Below, piece by piece: positions 44,137 to 53,093 of a stretch of 64,000 nucleotides of DNA. Each line of letters opens with the position of its first letter. Position 1 is the stretch's first letter. Where the stretch lies: the NCBI GenBank assembly GCA_013214705.1, contig JABSRZ010000003.1, forward strand, positions 248,001 to 312,000, read 5' to 3'. The notes under the pieces were generated by a model. The model was not told where the DNA came from. It made no database searches and saw only the letters and a list, made by a program, of their open reading frames with translations. The DNA comes from Hyphomicrobiales bacterium. Its GTDB lineage: Bacteria > Pseudomonadota > Alphaproteobacteria > Rhizobiales > OSC116. Made by a program: the position numbers and the translations under genes.

Positions 44137-44838
44137 TTAATTCTCGCCTCTGAAGCCTGTCGCCAGAACGAACATTTCGGAGCTATCTTTGCGGCTGGCA
44201 TTGGGTTTTACGTGGCGTACGACTTTAAAATCTTTACGCAAATCGTTCAGAATTTCGCGCTCTGTGCCGCCTTGGAGCACTTTGGCCAAAAATATGCCTT
44301 CGGGGTTCAACACTTGGCGGGCAAACCACAATGCTGCCTCGCATAGGCCAACGATTTTAAGATGGTCGGTCTGTTTATGGCCGGTTGATGACGCCGCCAT
44401 GTCCGACATGACCATATCCACGCGGCCATTGGGGATGTGCTGCTTTAACTTATCCATCATTTCTTGTTCTAAAAAATCGCCTTGGATGATGGTGCAACCA
44501 CTAACCGGCTCGACCTCTTGCAAATCGATGCCAATTAACATGCCCTTGCCTTTGTCGATGCCAATTTTAGCGCTGGCATATTGCAACCAACCGCCAGGCG
44601 CACAGCCAAGGTCGATAATGTGCATGTCTTTTTTAAGCAGGTTATATTTCTCGTTAATTTCGGATAATTTAAACGTGGCGCGGCTGCGATAGCCCTCTTT
44701 TTTGGCTTTTAGCACATAAGGGTCGTTCAATTGGCGCTCTAACCAAAGTTTAGACGATATCCTACGGCCCTTTGCGGTTTTGACTCTCACATGTAATTCA
44801 CGTGAGCCTTTAGCTGATGAAGATTTTTTTTTGGCCAT
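44137..44838 (-). CDS. rlmE: 23S rRNA (uridine-2'-O-)-methyltransferase RlmE
   Basis: RlmE (FtsJ/RrmJ) methylates U2552 in the A-loop of 23S rRNA. The N-terminal R-S-R-A-T-F-K-L-S-E-I catalytic lysine region, the SAM motif D-L-G-C-A-P-G-G-W-L-Q-Y, M-S-D-M-A and K-V-L-Q-G-G are all present. The N-terminus has an extra 20-residue Lys/Ser-rich stretch. It follows the Ppx/GppA gene by eight bases; this pair is common in alphaproteobacteria. Confidence 0.95.
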   Translation of the reverse strand: MAKKKSSSAKGSRELHVRVKTAKGRRISSKLWLERQLNDPYVLKAKKEGYRSRATFKLSEINEKYNLLKKDMHIIDLGCAPGGWLQYASAKIGIDKGKGMLIGIDLQEVEPVSGCTIIQGDFLEQEMMDKLKQHIPNGRVDMVMSDMAASSTGHKQTDHLKIVGLCEAALWFARQVLNPEGIFLAKVLQGGTEREILNDLRKDFKVVRHVKPNASRKDSSEMFVLATGFRGEN

Positions 44839-44846
44839 TGGAATAC

Positions 44847-46391
44847 CTATTCAGTTTTATTCTGTTGGGCTAAATCGCTGCTCATTAGATTGGTTAAAAT
44901 GCCCTCGCGTAAGCCACGGTCGGCCACTCTGGTGCGTTCGGCCGGCCAGCGTTTATAGATTGCGTTGAAAATAGCGCAACCGGCAAGGACTAAATCGGCT
45001 CGTTCTATGCCAATACACGGGTGTTTGGAGCGACCCTCGTATTGCATATCGATAAGTTTTTCGGATATGCCGATGGAAAGCGCACTTTCTAGCCAAAAGC
45101 CATCTATACGCCGTCTATCATATTGTTCAAGCTCTAAATGAATGCCAGCGACTGTGGTGACCGTGCCAGACGTGCCCAATAGATGAATTTTCTCGGTTGA
45201 TATTTTTTGGGTGATGTTATGTTTGGCTTCGAACGGGGCTAATAATTTATCTACATAATCCATCATATCTTGCATGATACTGTGGGTTACATCTTTGCCG
45301 CCAAATTTTTCGGACAAGGTGACCACACCAATTGGCAGGCTGGTCCAATCGACAATGCGGTAATTGGGATGGAATTGAGATTTGCGGATCTGATTGGGGT
45401 TATTGGGGTCTGATTTGGGTGAAATTTCGACCAATATAAGTTCGGAACTGCCGCCGCCAATGTCAAACACCAAGGCGTAATTGCTGCGTTCATCGAGCAA
45501 AGCTGCACAACCTGCAACCGCCAGATTGGCCTCGGTTTCTTGTTCTATAATCTCGAGTTTAAGCCCGGTTTCGGCATGCACCCGGTGGATAAATTCAGCG
45601 CCATTTTCGGCACGGCGACAGGCCTCGGTGGCGATTAATCTTGAACGATGCACGCCGCGATAAGCCATTTTTTCGGAACAGATTTTTAACGCGTCAATGG
45701 TTCTATCCATCGCTTCATCGGATAATTTATTGCTATTGCCAATGCCCTCGCCCAAGCGGATGATGCGTGAAAAGCTATCGACAACCCTAAAGCCGCGCCG
45801 TTGTGGGCGCGCCAATAATAGGCGGCAATTATTTGTGCCCAAATCTAACGCTCCATAAATGGGTGTGCGCTGGCCAGTTTGATGCCGGTTGCCGCGTAGA
45901 TGTGCCGCGTTATAATTGCGTTTTTGTGGGTCAGATGGGTTTTTATCGGACTTAATTTTGTGGCGTGCGGCTTTTTGTTCTAAAAAACCACGGTTTTTGC
46001 GCACACGGCCTGACGGCCTGGCCTCATCTTGCGAACGAGCCGGTGACGTAGAGTTTTTATTATGTGTTGCTTCACTAAATTTGTTAGATTTGTCGGTTGA
46101 AAATTCGGTTTTTACATAGGGTTTTTCAGCTGATTTAGCTGAATGTCGCTTGGCTTGATGTTGCGGTTTATATGAACCACTCTTTGCGCCAGAGCGTTGT
46201 TTTTTATGTAAGTTTTGGTTTTCTGAATCCTCTCGTTGGGCTTGATTATCTAACTTATTTATATCACCTGCAAAATGAGACTTAGTGTGTGGCCTATCTG
46301 TTTGCTTATGGCTATCATTGTGACGTACAACACCTTGGGGTTTACCACCCCGATAGGTATTTTTACTCAACTTATGTCCTTTCATGGGCAT
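44847..46391 (-). CDS. Ppx/GppA phosphatase with long basic N-terminal extension
   Basis: The C-terminal domain (from about residue 178) is an exopolyphosphatase/pppGpp phosphatase: phosphate-1 loop A-L-D-L-G-T-N-N-C-R-L-L, the T-E-A-C-R-R-A-E-N-G segment with a likely catalytic glutamate, and phosphate-2 F-D-I-G-G-G-S-S-E-L. It would cut polyphosphate or pppGpp. The first ~177 residues are low-complexity, rich in Lys, His, Asn, Ser and Gln, and look disordered and nucleic-acid-like. Start is M1 or M3. It is immediately upstream of rlmE, so RNA contact is plausible but unproven. Confidence 0.9.
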   Translation of the reverse strand: MPMKGHKLSKNTYRGGKPQGVVRHNDSHKQTDRPHTKSHFAGDINKLDNQAQREDSENQNLHKKQRSGAKSGSYKPQHQAKRHSAKSAEKPYVKTEFSTDKSNKFSEATHNKNSTSPARSQDEARPSGRVRKNRGFLEQKAARHKIKSDKNPSDPQKRNYNAAHLRGNRHQTGQRTPIYGALDLGTNNCRLLLARPQRRGFRVVDSFSRIIRLGEGIGNSNKLSDEAMDRTIDALKICSEKMAYRGVHRSRLIATEACRRAENGAEFIHRVHAETGLKLEIIEQETEANLAVAGCAALLDERSNYALVFDIGGGSSELILVEISPKSDPNNPNQIRKSQFHPNYRIVDWTSLPIGVVTLSEKFGGKDVTHSIMQDMMDYVDKLLAPFEAKHNITQKISTEKIHLLGTSGTVTTVAGIHLELEQYDRRRIDGFWLESALSIGISEKLIDMQYEGRSKHPCIGIERADLVLAGCAIFNAIYKRWPAERTRVADRGLREGILTNLMSSDLAQQNKTE

Positions 46392-46503
46392 TTATCTGCC
46401 CTAGTTGCTGCCAAACTAACACATGCATCGAAAGATTAAAATTCAAATGTAATTTTTTTTTAAGATATTTAATTTATTGTGTATTTGTAACTTTGGAGTG
46501 AGT

Positions 46504-46707
46504 ATGCAAATATCGCCATTAACCGCCGCATATGCGATGAGTGTGCAGGGTCAAACCCAGCAGATAATGTCGGCCAGCTTGATGAAAGCTGCGCTCGCGT
46601 CTGAACTGGCGGTGGCCGATATGGTGCAACAGGCCACTGACATGGTGAAAACTCGACAAGCGCCGCCGCCCGCGGGCATGGGCGCAAATGTTGATAAAAT
46701 GGCCTGA
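46504..46707 (+). CDS. Small YjfB-like protein
   Basis: The ATG at 46504 has GGAGTGAGT upstream and gives 67 residues. The sequence (Q-I-S-P-L-T-A-A-Y-A-M-S-V-Q-G-Q-T, A-L-A-S-E-L-A, then a Q-Q-A-T-D-M-V helix) resembles YjfB-family putative motility proteins, small helical proteins of unknown role. A Pro-rich loop and Gly-Met end follow. It is an isolated gene between two minus-strand operons. Similarity is by eye only; no function is claimed. Confidence 0.6.
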   Translation: MQISPLTAAYAMSVQGQTQQIMSASLMKAALASELAVADMVQQATDMVKTRQAPPPAGMGANVDKMA

Positions 46708-46779
46708 AAAAATAGCTTAAAAAAATGGCTAAAAAAATGGCTAAAAAAATGGCTAAAAAAATGGCTAAAAAAAATGGCT
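46707..46779 (-). repeat. 12-base tandem repeat next to the DAHP synthase terminator
   Basis: AAAAAAATGGCT is repeated perfectly four times (46719-46766), flanked by a decayed copy (46707-46718) and a 13-base copy merging into the terminator stem (46767-46779). On the minus strand the unit reads AGCCATTTTTTT, i.e. the end of the terminator's 3' arm plus its T-run. Confidence 0.92.
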
Positions 46780-46795
46780 CGGAAAACCGAGCCAT
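46774..46795 (-). terminator. Intrinsic terminator of the DAHP synthase gene
   Basis: ATGGCTCGG pairs perfectly with CCGAGCCAT (9 bp) around a four-base loop. On the minus strand it is followed by TTTTTTTT. It starts 28 bases after the stop at 46824. Confidence 0.9.
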
Positions 46796-46823
46796 CTCAA
46801 CATTTCATAGATATTCTGGCGCT

Positions 46824-48182
46824 TTAGCCACCATTGCGTTCATGGGCGATGCGCTCGGCCATGAGGAATGAGAGTTCTAAAGATTGATCGGCATTTAAGC
46901 GTGGGTCACAATGGGTGTGATAACGATCTGACAATGCTTCATCCGAAACCAGATTTGTGCCACCAGTACATTCGGTGACGTTTTTACCGGTCATTTCGAA
47001 ATGGACACCGCCGGCAATTGAGCCTTCGGCTTTATGCACATCAAAGAAGCGGTTAACTTCGCTCAAAATGCTATCGAACGGGCGGGTTTTATAGCCACTG
47101 GCAGAGGTGATTGTGTTGCCATGCATAGGATCGCACGACCAAACCACTGTGCGGCCAGCGCCCTCGACCTTGCGCACCAAAGCGGGCAAGTGTTTTTCGA
47201 CATTATCGGCGCCATAACGACAAATCAACACGATGCGGCCAGCTTCATTATTGGGGTTTAGTATGTCTAGCAATTGTAGCAATTCATCGGGGTCTAAACT
47301 TGGGCCACATTTAATGCCAATTGGGTTTTGAACCCCCCGGCAGAATTCCACATGCGCATGATCCGGCTGGCGGGTTCTATCGCCGATCCACAACATATGG
47401 CCAGAAGTGGCATAATATTGTTTGGTTATGCTGTCGGTGCGGGTTAGCGCTTGTTCATAGCCAAGCAATAAGGCTTCGTGACTGGTGTAAAAATCGGTAG
47501 TGCGCAGGGTGTGGGTATTATCTGATGTGATGCCGCAAGCGCGCATGAATAGGATGGATTCTTCGATGCGGTCGGTCATTTTTTTATAACGTGCGCCGGC
47601 TTCTGTGCCTTCTAAAAAGCCTAAATTCCACCTATGTGACTGCTCGATATCGGCAAAGCCACCAGAGGCAAAAGCCCGCAATAAGTTTAGCGTTGCGGCA
47701 GATTGACGATAGGCTTTGACTTGGCGTTCAGGGTCTGGAATGCGTTGTTCGGCAGTGAATTCGATGCCATTTACCACATCGCCTTTATAGGAAGGTAGCT
47801 CAACGCCATCTTTGGTTTCCATGGCTGAAGAGCGCGGTTTTGCAAATTGACCGGCGATGCGGCCGATTTTAACCACCGGTTTTGAACCACCAAAGGTGAG
47901 CACCAATGACATTTGCAGCATAACCCGGAAGAAATCACGAATGTTATCGCCACTATGTTCAGCAAAACTTTCTGCACAATCGCCACCTTGCAGCAAAAAG
48001 GCATTGCCTTTTGCAACTTGGGCTAATTCAGCTTTAAGATTGCGGGCTTCGCCGGCAAATACCAATGGCGGAAATTCACTTAATCTCTGTTCGGTTTTTG
48101 CTAACTCATCGGCATCTGGATATTCAGGGATCTGCAATGCAGGTTTGCTTCTCCAGCTACTTGGTGTCCATAATTCGCTCAT
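46824..48182 (-). CDS. 3-deoxy-7-phosphoheptulonate synthase, class II
   Basis: This 452-residue class II DAHP synthase condenses phosphoenolpyruvate and erythrose 4-phosphate, opening the shikimate pathway. The W-x-P-x-S-W-R start, the [12 protein letters not shown] motif with the metal cysteine, [14 protein letters not shown], and the W-S-C-D-P-M-H-G-N block are diagnostic of the plant-like type II enzyme that many alphaproteobacteria use. It is a single gene with its own terminator; the symbol aroF or aroG is used inconsistently, so none is given. Confidence 0.94.
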   Translation of the reverse strand: MSELWTPSSWRSKPALQIPEYPDADELAKTEQRLSEFPPLVFAGEARNLKAELAQVAKGNAFLLQGGDCAESFAEHSGDNIRDFFRVMLQMSLVLTFGGSKPVVKIGRIAGQFAKPRSSAMETKDGVELPSYKGDVVNGIEFTAEQRIPDPERQVKAYRQSAATLNLLRAFASGGFADIEQSHRWNLGFLEGTEAGARYKKMTDRIEESILFMRACGITSDNTHTLRTTDFYTSHEALLLGYEQALTRTDSITKQYYATSGHMLWIGDRTRQPDHAHVEFCRGVQNPIGIKCGPSLDPDELLQLLDILNPNNEAGRIVLICRYGADNVEKHLPALVRKVEGAGRTVVWSCDPMHGNTITSASGYKTRPFDSILSEVNRFFDVHKAEGSIAGGVHFEMTGKNVTECTGGTNLVSDEALSDRYHTHCDPRLNADQSLELSFLMAERIAHERNGG

Positions 48183-48318
48183 TTTTTTTGACCTTATACT
48201 CTACAAATCTTGATAATCTTAAGCCAAACCTAAGATATGTTTTGCACTTTATACGGCTTTTTGAAAATAACTAGCTTTAAAAGCTGGGTGACAGAATTTT
48301 CCACAATATAGTGTATTT

Positions 48319-48335
48319 ACGCAAGATTCTTGCGT
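48319..48335. promoter_or_regulatory. 17-base inverted repeat upstream of DAHP synthase
   Basis: ACGCAAG-ATT-CTTGCGT has perfect 7-base arms and lies 137 bases upstream of the DAHP synthase start, also 50 bases beyond the ATP-grasp stop. It lacks a T-run, so an operator is more likely than a terminator. Confidence 0.45.
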
Positions 48336-48384
48336 CAAAAACCCGATAAATTAACCAAGAATGTTCACTAATTGGCCAATATGG

Positions 48385-49404
48385 CTAGGCTGCAAGGGTA
48401 TTATTAGGAATTGTCTCGGTAGGATAGTCAGTGGGAGTTTGGTCGAATTTTATTCGGTTTAATGCCGATTCAATAAGTAAGAGTATCAAGTCATCATAAC
48501 CGAACATAGAGTAAAGATCATAGGATTTGGGGAAATAGCTGCTGTCTCTGGTCATACCTGGGGTTAAATTTGCTTCTAGAAAATAGCATTTATTTTGCGC
48601 GTCCATTTTAATGTCAATCCGGCCATAATCTGTTACGCCCAGAGCTTCAAAAGATGCTTTGGCAATTGCAGACACTTGTTTATATATTTCAGGATCGGTG
48701 ATTTTTTGGATAATCTCGGTATTGTCAGTTTTAGTTTTGGCGCTTAATATGCGAATGTTATTTTCTAGGGGCGCAACAATTTCAATCGGCGCGATTAGCA
48801 TGGTTTGTGCGGCGATGATGGCGACGGTAAATTCTCTACCCGCTAAAAACTGTTCAACCAGAATTGGTTGCTGATATATATCATATAGCTGTTTGACTTT
48901 GGCTTGAAAGCCAGCAAAATCTGTCACAAATGAATTTTCATCTATGCCTTCGCTATTGGCAGAATCTAACGGTTTTACAAATAAAGGAAAGTCAACTGGC
49001 AGCTCTTCTGAGGTTTTAAATTGATCTGGCGTGGCCATAAAAAACCGCGCTGTGTTGATGCCTGAAGCTATAATTTGCCGCTTGGAAGATGTCTTATCGA
49101 CATCATATTGCAACACTTTTTTGCTCGAACCAGTGTAATTGATATTATGAGCTGCAAAATATTCGGAAAGCCATATCTTTTGAGAATTATCCAGCATGAT
49201 CTTATTGGTTAAAACCACCAAATCTGGCTTTCTATCAACCACGGCCTGAAGGTCATTCAAATCATTACAAAGCGTCATTTTGGTGTTGGCATATTTTGCG
49301 GCTATGACGTTATAAATCCCTTCACAGGTTTTATATGAGCCAAAAGCGGTGTTCTTCAAGTTTTCGTTGGGAATTATAATGACTTCAATATTTGTCACAG
49401 ACAA
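48385..49404 (-). CDS. ATP-grasp ligase, D-alanine-D-alanine ligase-like
   Basis: The protein has the ATP-grasp architecture: F-P-L-F-V-K-P-L-D-S-A-N-S-E-G (P-loop-like lysine and glycine segment), L-V-E-Q-F-L-A-G-R-E-F-T-V-A-I-I and the metal-binding G-R-I-D-I-K ... F-L-E-A-N-L-T-P-G-M-T. This matches the Ddl family, which joins carboxylates and amines with ATP. I start it at a TTG at 49404 with AGGAG five bases upstream (340 codons); the frame from 49527 has an implausible N-terminus. It is not next to mur/fts genes, so it may be a non-peptidoglycan amide ligase. AT-rich composition suggests transfer. Confidence 0.78.
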   Translation of the reverse strand: MSVTNIEVIIIPNENLKNTAFGSYKTCEGIYNVIAAKYANTKMTLCNDLNDLQAVVDRKPDLVVLTNKIMLDNSQKIWLSEYFAAHNINYTGSSKKVLQYDVDKTSSKRQIIASGINTARFFMATPDQFKTSEELPVDFPLFVKPLDSANSEGIDENSFVTDFAGFQAKVKQLYDIYQQPILVEQFLAGREFTVAIIAAQTMLIAPIEIVAPLENNIRILSAKTKTDNTEIIQKITDPEIYKQVSAIAKASFEALGVTDYGRIDIKMDAQNKCYFLEANLTPGMTRDSSYFPKSYDLYSMFGYDDLILLLIESALNRIKFDQTPTDYPTETIPNNTLAA

Positions 49405-49797
49405 GACATCTCCTAATTTCAATAATATTTTGCATTTTAAAAAATTTAAACCAACAGCAAAAATAAAACTCCAAATTATATCGACATGCTGCTTAGATTT
49501 GGGAATTGACCCAAAAACACGAGGCAAACAAGTCGCGAATATAATATAGAATAATTTGAATTTAGCTGCGTAGGTAAACCCAGAGGCAATGCTGTTGTAT
49601 AAATGTCTTGTATCAGATGCAGATGAGGATGGCTAGGCCAGAGCCCCATAAATCTTAAATTAATTCTGATCGATGCCAATTAAGCCATTGTAAGATAGAT
49701 TTGGCCAAAATTTTGGCGCCAAAAATACATTTGGCGCCAAAAACTCATTAAGCTGCAATTTGGTTTTTAGGGCTAAGCCCGGGTTTTGGTTTCATAG
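49405..49797. other. Intergenic region upstream of the ATP-grasp gene
   Basis: These 393 bases show no convincing gene. They are AT-rich near the ATP-grasp start and contain a strong double palindrome at 49711-49742 at the gor side. No clear promoter stood out. Confidence 0.5.
49711..49742 (-). terminator. Double-palindrome hairpin downstream of gor
   Basis: TTTTGGCGCCAAA and TTTGGCGCCAAAA face each other across six bases, forming a 13-bp stem; each arm is itself palindromic around GGCGCC. A short TTTT follows on the minus strand. It lies 55 bases beyond the gor stop and probably ends that transcript. Confidence 0.6.
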
Positions 49798-51159
49798 CTA
49801 AGAACGCGTTGGCACTTTCATGGTTACCAATTCTTCGGCCGCCGTTGGGTGCACTGCCATTGTGGCATCGAAATCGGCCTTGGTTGCGCCCATCCGCATG
49901 GCGATTCCGACCATTTGAATCATCTCACCTGCCTCTGGCCCCATAATATGAACGCCTAACATTTTGTCGGTTTCGTGATCGACAATTAGTTTCATCATCA
50001 TTTTGCTATCGCTGCCAGCGAGGATGTTTTTCATCGGCCTAAAGCTAGATACATAAACGTCTATATGGTTATATTCGCGCCGCGCTTGATGCTCCGATAA
50101 GCCGATTGTGCCAATTTCTGGGCTGCTAAACACCGCGGTCGGAATGAGGGTATGATCGACCGACATCGGATTGTTGTTAAACAAAGTTTCGGCCACTGCA
50201 TTGCCTTCACGGATGGCGACTGGGGTTAGATTGGCGCGGTCGGTCACGTCGCCAACGGCATAAATATTATCGATACTGGTTTGCGATTGGGGAGTGACGA
50301 TGATTTCGCATTTAGACCCACATTGGATGCCAACCGCCTCTAAGCCTAAACCAGCTACATTTGGCACACGGCCGGTTGCATACATAACCGCGCCCGTCTT
50401 AAGCGTGCCACCAGTGTTTAAATGCAATAACACGCCATCGTCCAATTTTTCGATTTTGCTGATGTCGGTACATAACTGAACATCTATATTTGCCAACGCA
50501 AACTCGGCTGTTAAACTATCTTGCAAATCGCTATCAAAACCGCGCAAGATTTTTTCGCCTCGGTAAAGCAAATGCGTGTCCACACCCAAGCCATTAAAAA
50601 TACTGGCAAATTCAACAGCAATGTAACCACCGCCAACCACCACAATGTCGGCTGGCAACTGTTTTAAATTAAATGCCTCGTTAGAGCTAATGGCAAATTC
50701 TGCACCTTCAATGGGCGGAATGAACGGGGTGGCGCCGGTGGCGATGAGAATATATTTTGCCGTTACATCGCGGTTTTCATTAACCAGATGAATGGTATGC
50801 TTGTCTTTTATCACCGCGCGGGAGCGGATAACTTCGACATCACTATTGCCCAAATTGCGATCATAAATGGCTTCTAAACGGTCTATTTCGGCATCTTTAT
50901 TGGCGATGAGGGTTTGCCAATTAAAACTAGTTTCGCCAACATCCCAACCATAGCCCTTAGCGGCTTTAAAACTTTTTGCAAAATCGGCGGCATAGGTGAA
51001 TAGTTTTTTAGGCACGCAACCACGGATAACGCAAGTGCCACCAACCCGAAATTCTTCGGCCACGGCCACTTTAGCGCCATAGCTTGCCGCTATGCGGCTT
51101 GCCCGCACGCCACCAGAGCCTGCACCAATGGTAAACATATCATAATCATATTGGCTCAT
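49798..51159 (-). CDS. gor: Glutathione-disulfide reductase Gor
   Basis: Gor reduces glutathione disulfide with NADPH. The FAD motif G-A-G-S-G-G near residue 12, the redox-active pair C43 and C48 in GGTCVIRGCVPKK, the NADPH motif V-G-G-G-Y-I-A-V-E-F and the C-terminal V-H-P-T-A-A-E-E are all present. Length is 453 residues. Its place near rpiA matches many alphaproteobacteria. Confidence 0.95.
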   Translation of the reverse strand: MSQYDYDMFTIGAGSGGVRASRIAASYGAKVAVAEEFRVGGTCVIRGCVPKKLFTYAADFAKSFKAAKGYGWDVGETSFNWQTLIANKDAEIDRLEAIYDRNLGNSDVEVIRSRAVIKDKHTIHLVNENRDVTAKYILIATGATPFIPPIEGAEFAISSNEAFNLKQLPADIVVVGGGYIAVEFASIFNGLGVDTHLLYRGEKILRGFDSDLQDSLTAEFALANIDVQLCTDISKIEKLDDGVLLHLNTGGTLKTGAVMYATGRVPNVAGLGLEAVGIQCGSKCEIIVTPQSQTSIDNIYAVGDVTDRANLTPVAIREGNAVAETLFNNNPMSVDHTLIPTAVFSSPEIGTIGLSEHQARREYNHIDVYVSSFRPMKNILAGSDSKMMMKLIVDHETDKMLGVHIMGPEAGEMIQMVGIAMRMGATKADFDATMAVHPTAAEELVTMKVPTRS

Positions 51160-51238
51160 TTGTTTTCCTCATTAATATCTGAATATATTTTTATGTTTTA
51201 TAAGTATTGAGCAATTTTACCAATCACTAATTAGTTAT

Positions 51239-52129
51239 TTACACAAACAATAATGCACTGCCCACCACTGCCATGCCTGCCCCAACCCAAGCGCCGATGG
51301 CTGGCACTTCTTTGGTCTTGATCCATAACATGGGTAGCAACAGCGCTGGTGAGGTGGCCGAAAGCGTTGAAATAATGCCCACTTCGCCGCCTTCTAGCGC
51401 GAATAAGAATAATGTCATACCGACACCCATGCCATTAACCCCTGCAAACACGGTTAGCCACAATAATTTAGGGGTGAGTGGGTTGCGGCGTTTTACGGAT
51501 TTAATTGGCAAGCGCACTAAGATGGTGAGAAACATGGCCGAGGTGACCACGCGGATGACTGACGCGGCAACCGGATCTGCCCCCGCGGCCATGACTGGCC
51601 TGGCTAAAATTGACCCGACAGATTGGCACAATGCGGCGAAAACACCAATGGAAACCCCTATCCATAGCGGGCCTTTAATGGCTTCCCACTGATGTTGTTG
51701 GGCTTTGCGTTTGCCAAAAACAACGGCCAACACAACGCCTAGGCTGACGATTATAACACCGATAATTTGCAATAAGCTTAGATGCTCGCCCAGAAACATC
51801 CAGCCCAATATGACTGAAAACGGTGCGGCAAGTGAAAAAACAATGGCCGTACGCCGTGGGCCGAGCCGGTTAAGCGTCAGGAATAGCGACGAATCGCCTA
51901 AGAAAATACCGATAAAGCCAGACAGCACCAAGGGTTGATAATGCTCGGTCTGGATTGTGTCCCAAGTGCCGGCAATGAGCATATATATGGTTAGCATCAC
52001 ACCAATGATGACCATGCGGATGTGTACATAGGCCACAGCGCCCAACTCACGCGAAGGGGTGGCCGAAATCATCCCACCAAACGCCCATAATGTGGCGGCG
52101 GCGACAGCTGCGAGTTCATAAATTGTCAT
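51239..52129 (-). CDS. EamA/DMT family transporter
   Basis: The product has about ten hydrophobic helices arranged as two EamA repeats, with the internal symmetry typical of drug/metabolite transporters. I start it at the ATG at 52129 (M-T-I-Y-E-L-A-A-V-A-A-A-T-L-W-A-F-G-G), giving 297 codons; the frame extending to 52270 adds a non-hydrophobic segment with no support. The substrate is unknown. It sits between rpiA and gor. Confidence 0.85.
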   Translation of the reverse strand: MTIYELAAVAAATLWAFGGMISATPSRELGAVAYVHIRMVIIGVMLTIYMLIAGTWDTIQTEHYQPLVLSGFIGIFLGDSSLFLTLNRLGPRRTAIVFSLAAPFSVILGWMFLGEHLSLLQIIGVIIVSLGVVLAVVFGKRKAQQHQWEAIKGPLWIGVSIGVFAALCQSVGSILARPVMAAGADPVAASVIRVVTSAMFLTILVRLPIKSVKRRNPLTPKLLWLTVFAGVNGMGVGMTLFLFALEGGEVGIISTLSATSPALLLPMLWIKTKEVPAIGAWVGAGMAVVGSALLFV

Positions 52130-52360
52130 GTTGGCAATGCCTTTTTGTCCTGATTGCGCGGCCATATTATGTGGACAATATAATGACAACAAGCGAATAT
52201 ATTTGATGGATATAAACTGATTTAAAGCCAAAAATGGCTTGCGCATTGACAAGCCATTCAGCACATGCATTCAGTATATTTATGTGTCGGCAAAAATATC
52301 AATATATTTTGATGGATTGGCATAGAAATGCCGAGATGCCAAGAAAATATAGCTGGTCGG

Positions 52361-53056
52361 TTAGATTTCTATTTTTTGAATGCCAGTTTTGGTGGCCAAG
52401 ATGGCCACTTGAGCCAGACCAATGAACAGCCCATGCTCGACCACGCCGGGGATGACGTTTAAATTTAGTGCCAATTGTTTAGGGTTGGCAATGCTCCCCA
52501 ACGCGCAATCATATATATAATGGCCGCCATCGGTGATGAGCGGCGTGCCATCGGCATTGTTGCGCAATGTTACAGCGCCAGTTGAACCAGCGTCTTTTAT
52601 GGCTTTATGCATTAGCTCCACGGTTGCGGCTGCACCAAACGGAATGACCTCGACCGGCAATGGATATGCACCCAACGGTGCTACCAATTTGCTATCATCG
52701 GCAATGACCACCATTTTAGCTGAAGCGGCGGCGACAATTTTTTCGCGCAGTAGAGCCGCACCGCCACCTTTGATGAGATTCAATTCAGCATCCAACTCGT
52801 CAGCGCCATCGACCACCAAATCTAATTTTGGGGTTTCATCTAATGTGGTGAGCGGGATGTTGAGGCTTTTGGCCAATTCATGACTGGCGATGGAAGTCGG
52901 CACGCAAATGACATTAAGGCCGTTGGCGACCATTTCCCCCAAACCCTTGATGAAATAGACGGCGGTTGAGCCTGTGCCTAAACCCAATTTCATACCATCT
53001 TTTACATAGTCTAACGCGGCTTCGGCAGCTTGTTGTTTTAAGTGTTCGGCATTCAT
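52361..53056 (-). CDS. rpiA: Ribose-5-phosphate isomerase RpiA
   Basis: RpiA interconverts ribose 5-phosphate and ribulose 5-phosphate. The 231-residue protein has the G-L-G-T-G-S-T-A phosphate loop near residue 25, D-G-A-D-E with the conserved acidic pair, and [11 protein letters not shown] with the active-site lysine and glutamate. It is downstream of pyrC-pyrE on the same strand, separated from pyrE by 37 bases. Confidence 0.95.
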   Translation of the reverse strand: MNAEHLKQQAAEAALDYVKDGMKLGLGTGSTAVYFIKGLGEMVANGLNVICVPTSIASHELAKSLNIPLTTLDETPKLDLVVDGADELDAELNLIKGGGAALLREKIVAAASAKMVVIADDSKLVAPLGAYPLPVEVIPFGAAATVELMHKAIKDAGSTGAVTLRNNADGTPLITDGGHYIYDCALGSIANPKQLALNLNVIPGVVEHGLFIGLAQVAILATKTGIQKIEI

Positions 53057-53093
53057 AATGTGGTTCTTTGCTTTAAGAGTTTATTCAAAATCT

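Noticed and set aside
46707-46779. 12-base direct repeats as a CRISPR or iteron origin
   Set aside because: Units are contiguous with no spacers, and each equals the adjacent terminator arm plus T-run; no replication gene is near.
46469-46795. Minus-strand frame with A-I-F-L repeats at 46.5-46.8 kb
   Set aside because: The repeats are the 12-base terminator-derived array translated; there is no support for a protein.
49476-49679. 67-codon minus-strand frame upstream of the ATP-grasp gene
   Set aside because: No ribosome site, no recognisable motif and an amino-acid make-up typical of AT-rich noncoding DNA.
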